From: Proteobacteria bacterium UBA3413
Lineage (GTDB): Bacteria; Pseudomonadota; Gammaproteobacteria; Magnimaribacterales; D2472
NCBI GenBank assembly: GCA_002358345.1
Contig: DEOR01000065.1
Span: forward strand, 127,169-134,573
Direction: 5' to 3'
Length of the DNA: 7,405 nt
The notes below the pieces were generated by a model. It searched no databases and had not been told where the DNA came from. It saw only the letters and a list, made by a program, of their open reading frames with translations. Shown here one piece after another: positions 6,353 to 7,405 of this stretch (within the stretch, counting starts at the first letter, position 1; the number at the start of each line of letters is the position of its first letter). The translations under genes and the position numbers were made by a program.

Positions 6353-7405
6353 TTACTCCCAGTTAAGGGCTCCACCGGTTTGATATTCGATCACGCGAGT
6401 CTCAAAGAAGTTCTTTTCTTTTCTTAGATCCATAATCTCTGACATCCACGGAAAAGGGTTGGTTGCACCTTTGAACTCTTCCTGTAGACCAATCTGAGTC
6501 AATCTTCTATTTGCAATGAATTGTAAGTATTCCTCCATCATTGAGGCATTCATTCCTAGGACGCCTCGTGGCATAGTAGCTCTTGCATACATGATCTCTA
6601 ACTCAGTTCCTTCTAATATCATTTGCGCAGCCTCATGCTTCATTTCATCGTCCCATAAGTGAGGATTTTCAATTTTAATTTGATTGATGACATCAATTCC
6701 AAAATTTACATGCATGGATTCATCTCTTAGGATGTACTGAAATTGTTCAGCCGTTCCTGTCATCTTGTTACGCCTTCCCATGGATAGGATTTGAGTGAAG
6801 CCACAGTAAAAGAAAATGCCTTCAAGTACACAATAAAAGGCTATGAGGTTTCTGAGTAGCTGCTTATCAGTTTCCGGCGTTCCTGTTTGAAACGTTGGAT
6901 CAGATATTTGCTGAGTATACTTAAGACCCCAAGCTGCTTTTTTAGCCACACTGGGAATTTCTCTGTACATATTAAATATCTCACCCTCGTCCATTCCAAG
7001 GGACTCAATGCAATACTGATAGGCATGGGTGTGAATGGCTTCTTCCAGACTTTGTCTGAGAATATATTGCCTACACTCTGGGTTTGTGATTAGTCTATAC
7101 AGGGCAAGTACAAGATTATTAGCTACCAAGGAATCTGCGGTTGAGAAGAACCCAAGGTTTCTTTTGACAATGGTTCGCTCATCTTCAGTCAAGCCATCTT
7201 CAGATTTCCATAAAGAGATGTCCGCAGTCATGTTCACTTCTTGTGGCATCCAATGATTGGCGCTGCCATCAAGATATTTTTGCCAAGCCCAGTCATATTT
7301 AAAAGGCACTAATTGATTTAAATCAGCCTTGCAATTAATCATGGCTTTATCATCCACTTGAACTCTGCCGCCTTGCATATCATCCAGCTCTTTTATGCCA
7401 GCTGA
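6353..7405 (-). CDS. nrdB: Ribonucleoside-diphosphate reductase, class Ia beta subunit (R2), 5' end beyond the right edge
   Basis: The di-iron tyrosyl-radical subunit of aerobic ribonucleotide reductase; with NrdA it reduces ribonucleoside diphosphates to deoxyribonucleotides in the cytoplasm. The frame is open to the window edge (351 codons), and an internal ATG at 7378-7376 is probably not the true start, because the in-frame codons before it (SAGIKELDD) read on and family members have a longer N-terminus. Counting from that Met, the metal ligands are all present: Asp82 (TADS), Glu113 and His116 (EAIH), Glu186 (LEGIFF), Glu220 and His223 (RDESMH). The radical Tyr120 follows in EAIHTHAY, so this is a radical-bearing class Ia type rather than the Tyr-less class Ic. 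The C-terminal tail (YQTGGALNWE) is the part that docks on NrdA in this family. nrdA is expected upstream, to the right of the window. Confidence 0.96.
   Translation of the reverse strand, partial: SAGIKELDDMQGGRVQVDDKAMINCKADLNQLVPFKYDWAWQKYLDGSANHWMPQEVNMTADISLWKSEDGLTEDERTIVKRNLGFFSTADSLVANNLVLALYRLITNPECRQYILRQSLEEAIHTHAYQYCIESLGMDEGEIFNMYREIPSVAKKAAWGLKYTQQISDPTFQTGTPETDKQLLRNLIAFYCVLEGIFFYCGFTQILSMGRRNKMTGTAEQFQYILRDESMHVNFGIDVINQIKIENPHLWDDEMKHEAAQMILEGTELEIMYARATMPRGVLGMNASMMEEYLQFIANRRLTQIGLQEEFKGATNPFPWMSEIMDLRKEKNFFETRVIEYQTGGALNWE

Noticed and set aside
7376..7378. ATG at 7378 as the nrdB start
   Set aside because: The frame continues open to the window edge with plausible NrdB-like residues, and family members carry a longer N-terminus, so the gene is treated as 5'-truncated by the window.

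Overview
The window reads as ordinary chromosomal DNA from an AT-leaning, gene-dense gammaproteobacterium, plausibly a marine free-living type. The basis is the class Ia NrdB with its characteristic C-terminal tail, the HI0933/YhiN-type flavoprotein, the spinster-like MFS carrier, the compact spacing and the AT-rich codon use. No 16S or other taxonomic marker is present, so the assignment is an inference. I see no mobile element, CRISPR array, tRNA, rRNA or phage gene, and no clear sign of a new multi-gene system.

Layout from left to right. At the left edge is the 5' part of an AlkB-like 2-oxoglutarate/Fe(II) dioxygenase gene on the minus strand (1-323, cut by the window). It diverges across only 50 bp from a plus-strand pair: a BphA4/rubredoxin-reductase-type FAD oxidoreductase (374-1597) and an HSD17B4-like short-chain dehydrogenase (1628-2539). 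The pair meets a minus-strand block head-on, with a single base between the two stop codons. In transcription order from right to left, that block is an MFS transporter (5896-4574), an easily missed 48-residue GTG-start ORF (4581-4435), an HI0933-family flavoprotein (4426-3203) and a glutathione S-transferase (3152-2541). Further right, also on the minus strand, are a class Ia ribonucleotide reductase beta subunit (nrdB, 6353 to the right edge, 5' end missing) and, after a hairpin-rich 74-bp spacer, an 88-residue membrane protein of unknown function (6278-6012).

How the genes may work together. The plus-strand pair looks like a small oxidative-metabolism operon: the reductase would pass NADH electrons to a ferredoxin or rubredoxin serving an oxygenase, and the SDR would oxidise a hydroxyacyl-CoA or alcohol. 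Neither the electron carrier nor the oxygenase is in the window. The MFS, small ORF and HI0933 genes are almost contiguous and are probably co-transcribed, perhaps with the GST, but no shared pathway is evident. nrdB makes deoxyribonucleotides, and nrdA is expected just beyond the right edge.

The points most worth a second look are the 48-aa ORF between the MFS and HI0933 genes, and the nested hairpins at 6280-6329, which place the membrane gene's likely ribosome binding site inside a stem.
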